Position numbers and translations under genes: made by a program. 50,213 bases of DNA, from the NCBI GenBank assembly GCA_947585865.1, contig CANPXH010000015.1, forward strand, positions 1-50,213, written 5' to 3'. Below are positions 25,900 to 34,749 of this stretch, piece by piece (within the stretch, counting starts at the first letter, position 1; each line of letters begins with the position of its first letter). The stretch is from an uncultured Clostridia bacterium. GTDB taxonomy: Bacteria; Bacillota; Clostridia; Lachnospirales; CAG-274. The notes under the pieces were generated by a model. The model was given only the letters and a program-made list of their open reading frames with translations, searched no databases and had not been told where the DNA came from.

Positions 25900-27537
25900 A
25901 TGAGCAAAAAAAAGAAAAAGGGCGGCGGCTCCTTTATAAAGCAGGCTGCCATATTGGCAGGCGCAGGCATACTTGTGAGGATAGTGGGCTTTCTGTACAG
26001 GCTCCCCCTTACAAATATGATAGGCAACGAGGGAAACGGAATATACGGCGCAGGCTACAACATATACAATTTCTTCCTTATCATGAGCTCTGCCGGCCTT
26101 CCCGTTGCCATATCAAAAATGGTATCCGAAAGAGTCGCTCTCGGCGAATATACAAATGCAAAAAAGGTATTCCGTGTTTCCATGACGGTAGCAGGTTCTT
26201 TAAGCTTTCTGTGTGCCTTGCTTATGGTATGCGGCGCCTATGCCGTAGGGCAGTACTGCGAAATGATAGGCAATACGGACAGTATGTGGTATCTTAGCAT
26301 AGGCTGTATATACACTCTTGCGCCTACAGTATTCATAGTCGGCATAATGGCTGTGTTCAGAGGATTCTTCCAAGGACTCCATACCACTGTTCCCACAGCT
26401 ATGTCACAGCTTATAGAGCAGATATTCCATGCCGTTTTCAGCATACTTTTGGCATATCTTATGCTGGATATGGGCGTTGAATATGCAGCGGCAGGCGGTA
26501 CGGCAGGCACAGGCATCGGCGCTCTTGCAGGACTTATGCTCCTTGTGGCCGTATTCTATGCCACCAAAAAGCAAAGAGACGCCGAATTTTCATTAGACAA
26601 AGGAAATTACAAAGTACAAAGCTTTAAGGAAATAACCGTGAGCCTTATCAAAATAGCAGTGCCTATAATCACAGGCACAGCCATTTTCTCCATGACAAAT
26701 CTTGTGGATATGATAATGGTGAACAGCAGACTTGCGGCGGCAGGCTTTGAGCCGAATAAAATAATAGATCTTTACGGCCAGCTGAACGGCAAGTACGTTA
26801 CGCTTACAACGCTTCCCGTTGCCATATCCACTGCCATAGCAACGGCTGTGATACCAAGCATAGCGGCAAGCGTGGTGCGTAAGGAAAAGGAGATAGTCCA
26901 ATCCAAGGTGGATACCACGCTGAGGATAACAATGATGATATCCATACCCGCCGCAGCAGGCTTAGGGGCTTTGGGCACTCCCATATTGGCTATGCTCTTC
27001 CCCAATTATCCCGAAGGCGGCACGCTTTTGCAGGTAGGCTCATTCAGCGTTATATTCCTTTCGCTCAGCCAGATATCAACAGGCGTGCTGCAGGGCATAG
27101 GCAAGGTAAAGACACCTGCCTTCAACGCTCTTATAGGCGCTCTTACGAAGATACCCTTCACATATATTTTGGTTGCCATACCCTTTATAAACGTGGTAGG
27201 CGCTGTATTGAGCACCACTATATGCTATATAGTATGCTCTCTTCTCAATTTCAGAGCCCTTATACGGGCTACAGGCGTAAAGCCCGATTTTGTAGGTATG
27301 CTCGTTAAGCCAAGCATTGCATCTGTGGCTATGGCCATAGCCTGCATATTGGTATACAAGGGCGTATTTATAGTGCTGCCTCACAATACCGTTGCCACGC
27401 TTATTGCAATAATCGCAGCGCTTGCGGTATACTTTGCCATAATGGTGCTTATAAGAGGTCTGAACAGAGAAGACCTTCAGCTCTTGCCCGGCGGCAGCAA
27501 GCTCATACCCTTGCTTGAAAAAGCGGGAAGGCTGTAA
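25900..27537 (+). CDS. SpoVB/MurJ-type polysaccharide (lipid-linked) flippase
   Basis: 545 residues with about 14 membrane segments, of the MOP superfamily oligosaccharidyl-lipid flippases. The N-terminus is Lys-rich (KKKKKGGG), then FIKQAAILAGAGILVRIVGFLYRLPLTNMIG, which is typical of Firmicute SpoVB/YtgP proteins that move lipid II or spore-cortex precursors across the membrane. It follows typA by 6 bp in one transcript. Whether it acts in vegetative wall or cortex synthesis cannot be decided from sequence. Confidence 0.87.
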   Translation: MSKKKKKGGGSFIKQAAILAGAGILVRIVGFLYRLPLTNMIGNEGNGIYGAGYNIYNFFLIMSSAGLPVAISKMVSERVALGEYTNAKKVFRVSMTVAGSLSFLCALLMVCGAYAVGQYCEMIGNTDSMWYLSIGCIYTLAPTVFIVGIMAVFRGFFQGLHTTVPTAMSQLIEQIFHAVFSILLAYLMLDMGVEYAAAGGTAGTGIGALAGLMLLVAVFYATKKQRDAEFSLDKGNYKVQSFKEITVSLIKIAVPIITGTAIFSMTNLVDMIMVNSRLAAAGFEPNKIIDLYGQLNGKYVTLTTLPVAISTAIATAVIPSIAASVVRKEKEIVQSKVDTTLRITMMISIPAAAGLGALGTPILAMLFPNYPEGGTLLQVGSFSVIFLSLSQISTGVLQGIGKVKTPAFNALIGALTKIPFTYILVAIPFINVVGAVLSTTICYIVCSLLNFRALIRATGVKPDFVGMLVKPSIASVAMAIACILVYKGVFIVLPHNTVATLIAIIAALAVYFAIMVLIRGLNREDLQLLPGGSKLIPLLEKAGRL

Positions 27538-27682
27538 GATAATGAAAGCGTATACAAAAACAGCGTAAAAAATATTATCATTATTTTGAAAATACAGGTC
27601 AAAACAGACATTGTAAATAAAATAGATTTATTCCGTACAAGGATCTGTAAAACAAATATCAAAAACAGAAAATAACTACAAA

Positions 27683-27708
27683 GGGGTTGTGTTTGCAGCC
27701 CCTGATTT
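27683..27708 (+). terminator. Terminator after the flippase gene
   Basis: GGGGTTG (27683-27689) pairs with CAGCCCC (27696-27702, one G-U), then TGATTTTT. The 145 bp before it hold no gene. Confidence 0.65.
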
Positions 27709-27733
27709 TTATAAACGGATAAGGAGCTTTATA

Positions 27734-28564
27734 ATGTTTAAAATAGGGTGTCATTTATCCTCCGCAAACGGATATCTTCACATGGGCAGGGAGATAATAT
27801 CCTTGGGAGGAAACACATTTCAGTTTTTTACAAGGAATCCAAGAGGCGGCAAGGCAAAGCCTTTTGATGGGGAGGATGCCGAAAGCTACAATAAATTTGC
27901 AAAAGAAAACGGCATATCGGTGATGATAGCCCATGCGCCCTACACTCTGAACTGCGGAGCATCGGAAAAAAGCAAAAGAGAGTTTGCCCTTAGAGTAATG
28001 CAAGAGGATATAGCACGGCTCGAACACATACACGGCGCTATGTATAACCTTCACCCCGGATGCCATGTGGGTCAGGGCGCAGATAAGGGCATCGAGCTTA
28101 TAGCCGATATATTGAATCACGTCATCACTTCGGATCAGACCACCCTTATACTCCTTGAAACAATGGCGGGAAAGGGTACCGAGATCGGAAGAAATTTTGA
28201 CGAATTGGCAAGAATTATTGACAAGGTGGAATTATCTGATAAAATAGGAGTATGTATGGATACCTGTCATATTTATGACGGAGAATATGATATCGTGGAT
28301 TCTCTTGACGATGTTATTGCGGAATTCAACAGGGTTATAGGTATAGACAGGCTTAAGGCGATACACATAAACGACAGCAAAAATCCCTTTGGCTCTCACA
28401 AAGACAGGCACGAAAAAATAGGCGAAGGCTATATAGGCATAAACGCCTTTGAGCGTATTATAAACAACAAATATCTGAGAGAGCTGCCCTTCTGTCTCGA
28501 AACTCCCAACGATGCAAGGGGCTACAAAAAAGAGATATCGATGCTTAAAAATCTATATAAATAA
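27734..28564 (+). CDS. nfo: Deoxyribonuclease IV (AP endonuclease)
   Basis: 276 residues from ATG 27734 (AAGGAG 7 nt upstream). Zn-dependent AP endonuclease of base-excision repair with a TIM-barrel fold. Metal-site motifs are MIAHAPYTLNCGA, NLHPGCHVG, LETMAGKGTEIG, MDTCHIYDGEYD, IHINDSKNPFGSHKDRHEKIGEG and CLETP, which together are diagnostic. The lipoprotein gene follows after 12 bp. Confidence 0.95.
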   Translation: MFKIGCHLSSANGYLHMGREIISLGGNTFQFFTRNPRGGKAKPFDGEDAESYNKFAKENGISVMIAHAPYTLNCGASEKSKREFALRVMQEDIARLEHIHGAMYNLHPGCHVGQGADKGIELIADILNHVITSDQTTLILLETMAGKGTEIGRNFDELARIIDKVELSDKIGVCMDTCHIYDGEYDIVDSLDDVIAEFNRVIGIDRLKAIHINDSKNPFGSHKDRHEKIGEGYIGINAFERIINNKYLRELPFCLETPNDARGYKKEISMLKNLYK

Positions 28565-28576
28565 CGGAGGTATATT

Positions 28577-29254
28577 ATGAAAAAATTATTATGCTTATTT
28601 ATGTTATCTGTTTTGGTATTGTCCGGCTGCAGCAAAAATACCGCAGGCGTTCCCGAAGATACGGGTGAAGAGGGTATAGTCAACGGCGCAACAAATCCGG
28701 GCGAATACACCACCAATGATTTTGTACTGTTTACATTGGATGATAACAACTATCCTTCTATGGCCGTTGCCGCACTTGGAGTAGATCCTGCAACGGTGGA
28801 ATACAACGATGAAAAGGCTGAGGAGGCTTCCAAGGGCGTTGTGATGGATTCCGGCACAGTGCCCGATACCACCGAATTAGGTGAAGTAATAGAAAGACCT
28901 GTTATCAATCACTTCAGCTATCAGGGCGGAAGGATACCCCTTACCAACTCAAAGGGCATAGTCACAACAGGTATCGCCACTACGGATACGGACAAAAACT
29001 GCAGCAAGGCAGATGAGATAATAAAAGCCTATGTCATAGACGATGACAATGAAGAATACATTACTAACAAAACAGATGACCAAAACTACACCATAGATCT
29101 TTATTTCACCGTCGCAAACAACAAGGGCACAGTGGAGAGGATAATTACTCCGAAGGGTGAAAATTTTGAAGAAGCCACAAGAAAAGCAGGCTATATAATG
29201 AGATTTTTTATTGTGAACGGCTATGTACACGGCATCGACTGTATGATGCTGTAA
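28577..29254 (+). CDS. Lipoprotein of unknown function
   Basis: 225 residues. A signal peptide with lipobox LSGC (Cys about residue 18) indicates membrane anchoring after Sec export. The mature part is acidic (VPEDTGEEGIVNGATNPGEYTTNDFVL) with a beta-rich C-terminal half. No domain is recognised. AACGGAGGTA gives a good ribosome binding site. It lies between nfo and the homocysteine methyltransferase fusion with almost no gaps, so it is likely co-transcribed, but no function follows from that. Confidence 0.8.
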   Translation: MKKLLCLFMLSVLVLSGCSKNTAGVPEDTGEEGIVNGATNPGEYTTNDFVLFTLDDNNYPSMAVAALGVDPATVEYNDEKAEEASKGVVMDSGTVPDTTELGEVIERPVINHFSYQGGRIPLTNSKGIVTTGIATTDTDKNCSKADEIIKAYVIDDDNEEYITNKTDDQNYTIDLYFTVANNKGTVERIITPKGENFEEATRKAGYIMRFFIVNGYVHGIDCMML

Positions 29255-29279
29255 AATGCCGCAGCGGAGCAGAACAGAT

Positions 29280-31025
29280 ATGGATATAAGACAATATCTT
29301 AAAGAACACAGGCTTTTGTGTGACGGAGCCTTTGGCACATATTTTGCTTCTCTCGGCTATGATATCATGGCGGAGAGAGCCAATACCGAAAACAGAGAAG
29401 CCGTATATAAAATACACAAGGCATATATAGAAAAAGGCGCAAGGCTCATAAGAACAAATACGTTTGAAAGCAATACCGCAAGCCTCAGCTGCACCGAAAG
29501 CGAGCTTAAGGAAAATATTTCCGCCGCTTATGACATTGCGGCAAGGGCTGCGGGCAGCGATGTTTTTGTTGCCTGCGACATGGGTCCCGGATGTATAAAA
29601 GACCGCTATGCCGCAGCAGATACATTTATTGAAAAAGGCGGAGATATATTTGTATTTGAGACCTTTCCCGAGCTTGACTCCATAGCGGATGTCATAAAAT
29701 ATATAAAGGAAAAAAAGAAGAACGCCTTTATAACGGTACAGTTTTGTGTCGATCAGCACGGCTATACCGAAGAGGGCATAAGCGCAAGGCGGCTTATGGA
29801 AAAGGCAAACGCCATGGCTGAGATAGATGCCATGGGCTTTAACTGCGGAATAGGCCCCGGCCATCTTTTGAAGATATTAAAAGACACCGAAATAAATACA
29901 GATAAATTCCTGACTGCCCTTCCCAATGCCAGCTATCCTTCTGTCATTCAAGACAGGATGGTATTTCTTGACAATATAAATTACTATGGGGAAAAAATGA
30001 AAGAGATAGCCGCCTTTGCCGACATAATAGGAGGCTGCTGCGGCACTGACCCACGGTATATAGAAGCAGTGGGCAAAAGCGTCTGCTTTGACAGAAGCTT
30101 TGTTCCCCACAGGCACAGCGTGACAAAGGCAAATAACATCAGCCAAAAAAATAGCACCAACGTATTCTTTGCAAATAAGAAAAAGGGCGAAAAAATAATT
30201 GCCGTAGAGCTTGATCCGCCTAAGAACGGAGATACCACAGCCCTTATGGAAACGGCAGGCTTCCTTAAAAAGCAAAACGCAGATGTGATAACATTTGCCG
30301 ATTCCCCCAGCGGAAGAACAAGGGCGGACTCCGTGCTCATGAGCATAAAAGCGGCACGGGAAACAGGAGTAAACGTTATGCCCCACATATGCTGCCGTGA
30401 TAAAAACGCCATAGGCATAGGCTCGCAGATATTGGGCGCATATATAAATGACATACGTAATTTCCTTATCATAACGGGAGATCCCGTACCCAGTACGAGC
30501 AGGGATAATATAAAAGGCGTATTCAATTTTGATTCGGTAAAGCTTATGGAATACATAAAGGAAATGAATGACCTGCAGTTTTCCGAAAGCAAAATATCCT
30601 ACGGCGGCGCCATAAATTATGCCAGAAGAAATATAGATACCGAAATAAAAAGAATAAAGCTGAAGGAAAAGGCGGGAGCGGAGTTTTTCCTGACTCAGCC
30701 TGTATATGACGATAGGGATATATCCGTGCTCAGAGATATAAAAGCCTGCATAAGCGCCAAAATGCTTGTGGGCATAATGCCTCTTGTAAGCTATACCAAC
30801 GCCCTTTTCATCAAAAACGAGCTTACCGGTATAAATGTATGCGACAGCGTTATAGAGCGATTTTCACCCGAAATGTCAAGAGCCGAAGCGCAAAAGACAG
30901 GTATTGAAATATCGGAAGAGATAATGGAAAAGGTATGCGATTTTGCCGACGGATTCTATTTTGTAATACCCTTTAACAGACTTTCCATAGCCAAGGAACT
31001 GTTCAGGATAGTGAAGAAATATTAA
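29280..31025 (+). CDS. Bifunctional homocysteine S-methyltransferase / methylenetetrahydrofolate reductase
   Basis: 581 residues from ATG 29280; an ATG at 29256 has no ribosome binding site. The N-terminal half is a Zn-dependent homocysteine methyltransferase (LLCDGAFGTYF start; zinc ligands in GFNCG and GGCCGTDPRYIEAV). The C-terminal half from about residue 310 is an MTHFR domain (VELDPPKNGD, TFADSPSGRTRADSVLMS, FFLTQPVYD, GIMPLVSYTNA). The fusion makes 5-methyl-THF and methylates homocysteine to methionine. A 5-formyl-THF cyclo-ligase gene elsewhere in the window feeds the same one-carbon pool. Confidence 0.93.
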   Translation: MDIRQYLKEHRLLCDGAFGTYFASLGYDIMAERANTENREAVYKIHKAYIEKGARLIRTNTFESNTASLSCTESELKENISAAYDIAARAAGSDVFVACDMGPGCIKDRYAAADTFIEKGGDIFVFETFPELDSIADVIKYIKEKKKNAFITVQFCVDQHGYTEEGISARRLMEKANAMAEIDAMGFNCGIGPGHLLKILKDTEINTDKFLTALPNASYPSVIQDRMVFLDNINYYGEKMKEIAAFADIIGGCCGTDPRYIEAVGKSVCFDRSFVPHRHSVTKANNISQKNSTNVFFANKKKGEKIIAVELDPPKNGDTTALMETAGFLKKQNADVITFADSPSGRTRADSVLMSIKAARETGVNVMPHICCRDKNAIGIGSQILGAYINDIRNFLIITGDPVPSTSRDNIKGVFNFDSVKLMEYIKEMNDLQFSESKISYGGAINYARRNIDTEIKRIKLKEKAGAEFFLTQPVYDDRDISVLRDIKACISAKMLVGIMPLVSYTNALFIKNELTGINVCDSVIERFSPEMSRAEAQKTGIEISEEIMEKVCDFADGFYFVIPFNRLSIAKELFRIVKKY

Positions 31026-31033
31026 GAATCTAC

Positions 31034-31062
31034 TTGTTAGTTATAGGTAACTGTGCTATAAT
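31034..31062 (+). promoter_or_regulatory. Promoter of the HprK-like/PqqD/S26 cassette
   Basis: TTGTTA (31034-31039), 17 bp, TATAAT (31057-31062), 19 bp before the start codon. It lies only 8 bp after the preceding stop, so the cassette is independently transcribed. Confidence 0.7.
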
Positions 31063-31081
31063 TATACAAAAGGAGTTTATT

Positions 31082-31789
31082 ATGCACAAGCTGAGAGTTG
31101 CAGATATCGATCTGCTTATTAAATATAAATATGATACGATGCTCAAGCAAGCCAAGTTTTACGAATCGGAGTTTGAAAAGCCTATGCTTACCATAGACAT
31201 ACCCGATGAAATGCTGGAGCAGTGGCACAAGGAAAGCCCTCATCTCACAATAGACGATATAGAATATGTGTATACGGGAGCTTCCTTTTATGAAGCGCTC
31301 CTTCACTTCAACGGCTTTATGCTCCACAGCAGCGGCGTTGTGAAGGATGGCTATGCCTATCTTTTTTCCGCAGATCCCGGCACAGGCAAGTCCACTCATA
31401 CGGCGCTTTGGCAAAAGCACTTTGGCAGTGACGACGCAAAGATAATAAATGACGACAAGCCCGCCATAAGACTTGTTGAAGACAAGCTGTGGGTATACGG
31501 TACGCCCTGGAGCGGCAAGACAGACAGAAATATAAATATGAAGGTACCTCTCGGCGCCATAGTTTTTTTGGAACGCTCAGAAAACAACTGGGTGAAGCGC
31601 ATAGAGCCCAAAGAAGCTATACCGCTTATAATGCAGCAGACAATAAGGCCTGCCGAAAAGGACAGGATGATAATGCTTTTGGATATGCTGGACAGAGTGC
31701 TGACCAGTGTTAATTTGTACAGACTGGGCTGCAATATTTCCGAAGAGGCGGCCGAAGTAAGCTATAATGGTATAAGGGTGGAGGAATGA
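31082..31789 (+). CDS. HPr-kinase-like ATPase (PqqD-associated type)
   Basis: 235 residues from ATG 31082 (AAGGAG upstream). The core resembles the HPr kinase/PEP-carboxykinase P-loop fold: LHSSGVVKDGYAYLFSADPG leading into the P-loop DPGTGKST (98-105), the acidic NDDKPAIR (123-130), and a distinctive TPWSGK (141-146). It lacks the N-terminal HPrK domain and the HPr-recognition region of true HprK. Such proteins occur with PqqD-type proteins in peptide-modification (RiPP) loci, where related kinases phosphorylate or activate precursor peptides. The stop overlaps the upstream ATG of the next gene. The substrate is unknown. Confidence 0.8.
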   Translation: MHKLRVADIDLLIKYKYDTMLKQAKFYESEFEKPMLTIDIPDEMLEQWHKESPHLTIDDIEYVYTGASFYEALLHFNGFMLHSSGVVKDGYAYLFSADPGTGKSTHTALWQKHFGSDDAKIINDDKPAIRLVEDKLWVYGTPWSGKTDRNINMKVPLGAIVFLERSENNWVKRIEPKEAIPLIMQQTIRPAEKDRMIMLLDMLDRVLTSVNLYRLGCNISEEAAEVSYNGIRVEE

Positions 31790-31791
31790 TT

Positions 31792-32058
31792 ATGAAGATC
31801 AAAGACGGTTATTTATTAAGAGAAGTGGCAGGCAGCAATATCGTAGTGCCCATCGGCGAGGGAGAAATGGATTTCAGCGGAGTGATCACTCTCAATGATG
31901 TAGGAGCCTTCCTTTGGAAGAACCTTGAAAACGATACTACGGAAGAAGAGCTTGTGGAAAAGCTTCTTAAAGAATATGACATAGATGAGAACACTGCAAA
32001 AAAAGACGTTGCGGAATATATGTCTTCCTTAAAGGGAGCTGGTTTTATTGCAGACTAA
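31792..32058 (+). CDS. PqqD-family peptide-binding (RRE) protein
   Basis: 88 residues from ATG 31792, which stands 7 nt after GGAGG; an ATG at 31786 overlaps the kinase stop but is too close to the site. The sequence DGYLLREVAGSNIVVPIG, ITLNDVGAFLWKNLENDTTEEELVEKLLKEYDI and AKKDVAEYMSSLKGAGFI is the winged-helix RiPP recognition element (RRE) pattern. RREs bind leader peptides and present them to modifying enzymes. No radical SAM enzyme, YcaO or obvious precursor is adjacent. Confidence 0.88.
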   Translation: MKIKDGYLLREVAGSNIVVPIGEGEMDFSGVITLNDVGAFLWKNLENDTTEEELVEKLLKEYDIDENTAKKDVAEYMSSLKGAGFIAD

Positions 32059-32512
32059 ACAGGTAAGGCTCAACGAAATATACGGCGTGATGAAGGAGAT
32101 GCTTGAAAGCGGCGGTACCGTCAACTTTAATCCAAAGGGCACAAGTATGCTCCCTACCATACACAACGACGGCGACAGAGTGGTTATCAAAAAAGCCGTT
32201 GATCCCCTTAAAAAATACGACCTGCCGCTCTATATAAGAGACGACGGACAATTTGTGCTGCACAGAGTGGTCGGCGTAAATGCCGATGGTTCATATAATA
32301 TGTGCGGCGACAATCAATGGCATATAGAAAAGGGTATACGCCACGATCAGCTTGTGGGTCTTGTTACCGAAATACACAGAGGCAAAAGGACTTTTTCCGC
32401 CGACAGCAAGCTGTACCGTGCCTATGTTAAGGTATGGGTGAACATAATGCCGCTAAGACATATTTTATTCGGCGGTGTAAATAAGATAAAAAGATTATTA
32501 AGTGCAAAATAG
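32048..32512 (+). CDS. S24/S26-family peptidase (Ser/His dyad, SipW-like)
   Basis: 154 residues from a TTG at 32048 (GGGAG 9 nt upstream), overlapping pqqD by 11 bp, so it is translationally coupled. The nucleophile motif is GTSMLPTI (Ser33), and VLHRVVGV (His72) takes the place of the Lys region of bacterial signal peptidase I. That gives the Ser/His dyad of the SipW/Sec11 type. There is no N-terminal membrane anchor; a moderately hydrophobic C-terminal segment (about 125-143) could attach to the membrane. In this cassette it is a candidate leader peptidase for a peptide recognised by the RRE protein. Confidence 0.82.
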   Translation: MQTKQVRLNEIYGVMKEMLESGGTVNFNPKGTSMLPTIHNDGDRVVIKKAVDPLKKYDLPLYIRDDGQFVLHRVVGVNADGSYNMCGDNQWHIEKGIRHDQLVGLVTEIHRGKRTFSADSKLYRAYVKVWVNIMPLRHILFGGVNKIKRLLSAK

Positions 32513-32522
32513 AAAAGCATCG

Positions 32523-32558
32523 AAAGGGAGGCCGGTATGTTAAGGGCTTCCCTTTTTT
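32523..32558 (+). terminator. Terminator of the HprK-like/PqqD/S26 cassette
   Basis: AAAGGGAGGCC (32523-32533) pairs with GGGCTTCCCTTT (32544-32555, one bulge), followed by a T-run. Confidence 0.8.
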
Positions 32559-32560
32559 GT

Positions 32561-32772
32561 ATCGGCGGCAGACGACCCCACCGTCAGTCCTTCGGACTGC
32601 CGCCTCCCCTTGCGAAGGGGAGGTTTTTAATGGGCAGTTATTCTTATCGGCGGCAACCCTACCGTCAGCTTCACTGCCGCCTTCCCCTTGCGAAGGGGAG
32701 GTTTTAAATGGGCAGTTATTCTTATCGGCGGCAACCCTACCGTCAGCTTCACTGCCGCCTTCCCCTTGACGC
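32561..32772. repeat. Tandem 78-85-bp repeat (2.6 units)
   Basis: Three units start at 32561, 32646 and 32724, each opening ATCGGCGGCA and containing CCGTCAG, CTGCCGCC and CCCCTTGCGAAGGGGAGG (an internal hairpin), then GGGCAGTTATTCTT. The third unit breaks off at about 32768 and runs into a GACGCCT/AGGCGTC stem (32768-32803). No unique spacers and no coding potential; an interspersed repeat rather than a CRISPR array. Confidence 0.8.
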
Positions 32773-32815
32773 CTATAGGCTAGGGGCTTATTTTAAAGGC
32801 GTCAAACAAGCCTGT

Positions 32816-32850
32816 TCACAAAAAAAGCTGTCGCACAAGCAACAGCTTTT
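32816..32850 (-). terminator. Terminator of the ABC transporter operon
   Basis: Minus strand AAAAGCTGT/ACAGCTTTT (32823-32831 with 32842-32850), continuing into a run of seven U. Confidence 0.85.
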
Positions 32851-32859
32851 CAACGTATT

Positions 32860-33663
32860 TTAAAGCAGATTAAGATGATATCTGAGTATATAGGATGTCA
32901 TTAACCAATACACTATTATAGTACCTATATTAATTATAACGCATTTGGCAGTTGAAGAAATTGCAAATGCCAAGAGCTGATTGGGATCGGAACCCATGGG
33001 AACGGTAATGCCGAAAAGCTTTACCACTACAAACTGGACAGCAAGACTCAGCGCAAATATTCCCACAAAGCTGAGCAGAACAATAATATTCCTAAAGGAA
33101 TTGGACATCTGCCCTATCATAAGAGAAAGAAAGCAAAGGCTCACAAAGCTTGTGATAACGGTTGCTATGCAAAAGCCTACTGATATCATGATACCCGGCA
33201 GGCTTATATGTATATTGTTGTCTATACTTATTTCCGCTATTGCCTTTACGAATATTTCAAAATAATCTGTCTGCACCATTACCACAGAAATGACTCCTAT
33301 GGCTATAAGCACTATGACTATGCTCCAAAACAGCGAAACGATTATTTTGCTAAGCACTATTTCAAGGCTTGACACAGGCAGCATATTCGTAAGCTGACCC
33401 TGTGGGGAAAGTATATTTTCGTCGAACCACTGAGCTTGACGCACCATAGTGACTATGGCGGTAAGGAAGCCGAGAGCTCCCAAAAAGCCTGCCGCCACAA
33501 GCTTTATGATACTGCCGATATAGAAATCCGTATTGCCGAAAACTGACATAAATGCAGAGCTCCAAAGAAATCTTACAAAAAAGGCAAACACGCATATAAG
33601 TATTATATAGCCCCAAAGTCTTTTAATAGTGGCCTTAAGGTCGTAATAAATCAAATTAAGCAC
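32860..33663 (-). CDS. ABC transporter membrane protein
   Basis: 267 residues with six hydrophobic segments: about 15-40, 50-75, 105-130, 160-190, 195-220 and 240-262. It resembles ABC-2-type permeases but no signature is strong. The 5' end overlaps the ATPase gene by 8 bp, so the two are translated together. The segment QAQWFDENILSPQGQLTNMLPVSSLEIVLSKI is typical of clostridial ABC-2 permeases that lie beside single ATPase genes. The cargo is unknown. Confidence 0.8.
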   Translation of the reverse strand: MLNLIYYDLKATIKRLWGYIILICVFAFFVRFLWSSAFMSVFGNTDFYIGSIIKLVAAGFLGALGFLTAIVTMVRQAQWFDENILSPQGQLTNMLPVSSLEIVLSKIIVSLFWSIVIVLIAIGVISVVMVQTDYFEIFVKAIAEISIDNNIHISLPGIMISVGFCIATVITSFVSLCFLSLMIGQMSNSFRNIIVLLSFVGIFALSLAVQFVVVKLFGITVPMGSDPNQLLAFAISSTAKCVIINIGTIIVYWLMTSYILRYHLNLL

Positions 33664-34441
33664 GTCTGTATACCTCCTTGTATAAGGCGCTTACGCTGTT
33701 GCCGTACTTTTGCTCAAAGCTCTTTTTATCGGCAGATACATATATCTCGCCGTTCCTCATAAATATGACCTTGTCAAGCACATTGTCAAGACCCAAAGCC
33801 ACTTGAGAAAGAATGATAACGGCACCGCTTTTCTTACAGCCAGAAATTATGTCTATAACGGCATCTCTGTATTTGGGATCCGTATGCACAAGAGGATCGT
33901 CAAACACATACAAGGATGCTTTCCTGCAGCCTACCACAATAGTTTCCACTATCTGTATGGCAGTTGTGGAAAGATTGTCGAACTTGGATTTGGGAGATAT
34001 CTTGAAATGCTTGAGGAGCTTAAATGCTTTCTTATAGCTGAAATCCTTGAAAAACCTGCTGTACTGGGTAAGCAATTCAGACACGGTGCTGTCGTATTTG
34101 ACAAAGGGGATCTCAGGCTGGTAGCTTACCATTGCATTTGTTCCCGAACCTGCCTTCTTGCCTCTTATGGTCACTATACCGCTTACGGGAGGTATTAGTC
34201 CGCATATTATCTTGGCAAGAGTTGTTTTCCCATTGTTTTCGGGAGCAAGTACAACAAGGGCTTCTCCCTTGTTCACGGTTATGTTGAAATCGCTGAGCAC
34301 CTTTTTGAGGCCGAACTTTTTGCCTACATTTGAGCATTTGAGTATAGGCTTCGGCTTATTTCCCACAGAAGCCACGCCTACCGGCTTATCGATCCGAGCA
34401 CTCTTCTTTTCAGTTTTATTCTTATCCTCTGTAGGTTTCAT
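33656..34441 (-). CDS. ABC transporter ATPase with degenerate catalytic motifs
   Basis: 261 residues. An N-terminal polar extension (1-32) precedes an ABC fold with Walker A APENNGKTT (66-74; Ala replaces the first Gly), Q-loop YQPE (107-110), signature LSTTA (157-161, instead of LSGGQ), Walker B end FDDP (180-183; Asp replaces the catalytic Glu) and LSQVAL in the H-loop (Gln213 replaces His). The nucleotide site may bind ATP but hydrolyse poorly. As the only ATPase in the operon it would form a homodimer, unless it partners with another. GGGAG precedes ATG 34441. Confidence 0.83.
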   Translation of the reverse strand: MKPTEDKNKTEKKSARIDKPVGVASVGNKPKPILKCSNVGKKFGLKKVLSDFNITVNKGEALVVLAPENNGKTTLAKIICGLIPPVSGIVTIRGKKAGSGTNAMVSYQPEIPFVKYDSTVSELLTQYSRFFKDFSYKKAFKLLKHFKISPKSKFDNLSTTAIQIVETIVVGCRKASLYVFDDPLVHTDPKYRDAVIDIISGCKKSGAVIILSQVALGLDNVLDKVIFMRNGEIYVSADKKSFEQKYGNSVSALYKEVYRRA

Positions 34442-34558
34442 ATTATCTGCTCCCTAAAGTATGAGTCTGAATATTATATATACATAATACTACAAATTTA
34501 CATAAATTGCAAGAGTATTGTAAAACGCCTGTATATGGGAAAAAAGGCAATAAAAAAA

Positions 34559-34631
<73 letters not shown>

Positions 34632-34657
34632 ATATGTGATCGCTCACAACGTATGTA

Positions 34658-34686
34658 ATTATAATATATATATCATAATTTGTCAA
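34658..34686 (-). promoter_or_regulatory. Consensus promoter of tRNA-Phe
   Basis: Minus strand TTGACA (34681-34686), 17 bp, TATAAT (34658-34663): a perfect sigma-A promoter 26 bp before the tRNA. Confidence 0.9.
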
Positions 34687-34749
34687 GAATTTTTTTCATC
34701 CCATATCCTTTGAAAAAGCGGCATATCCCAATGCCGACGCCTAAAGAGT

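Noticed and set aside
32561..32772. CRISPR array
   Set aside because: Units are 78-85 bp without unique spacers, and no cas genes are present.
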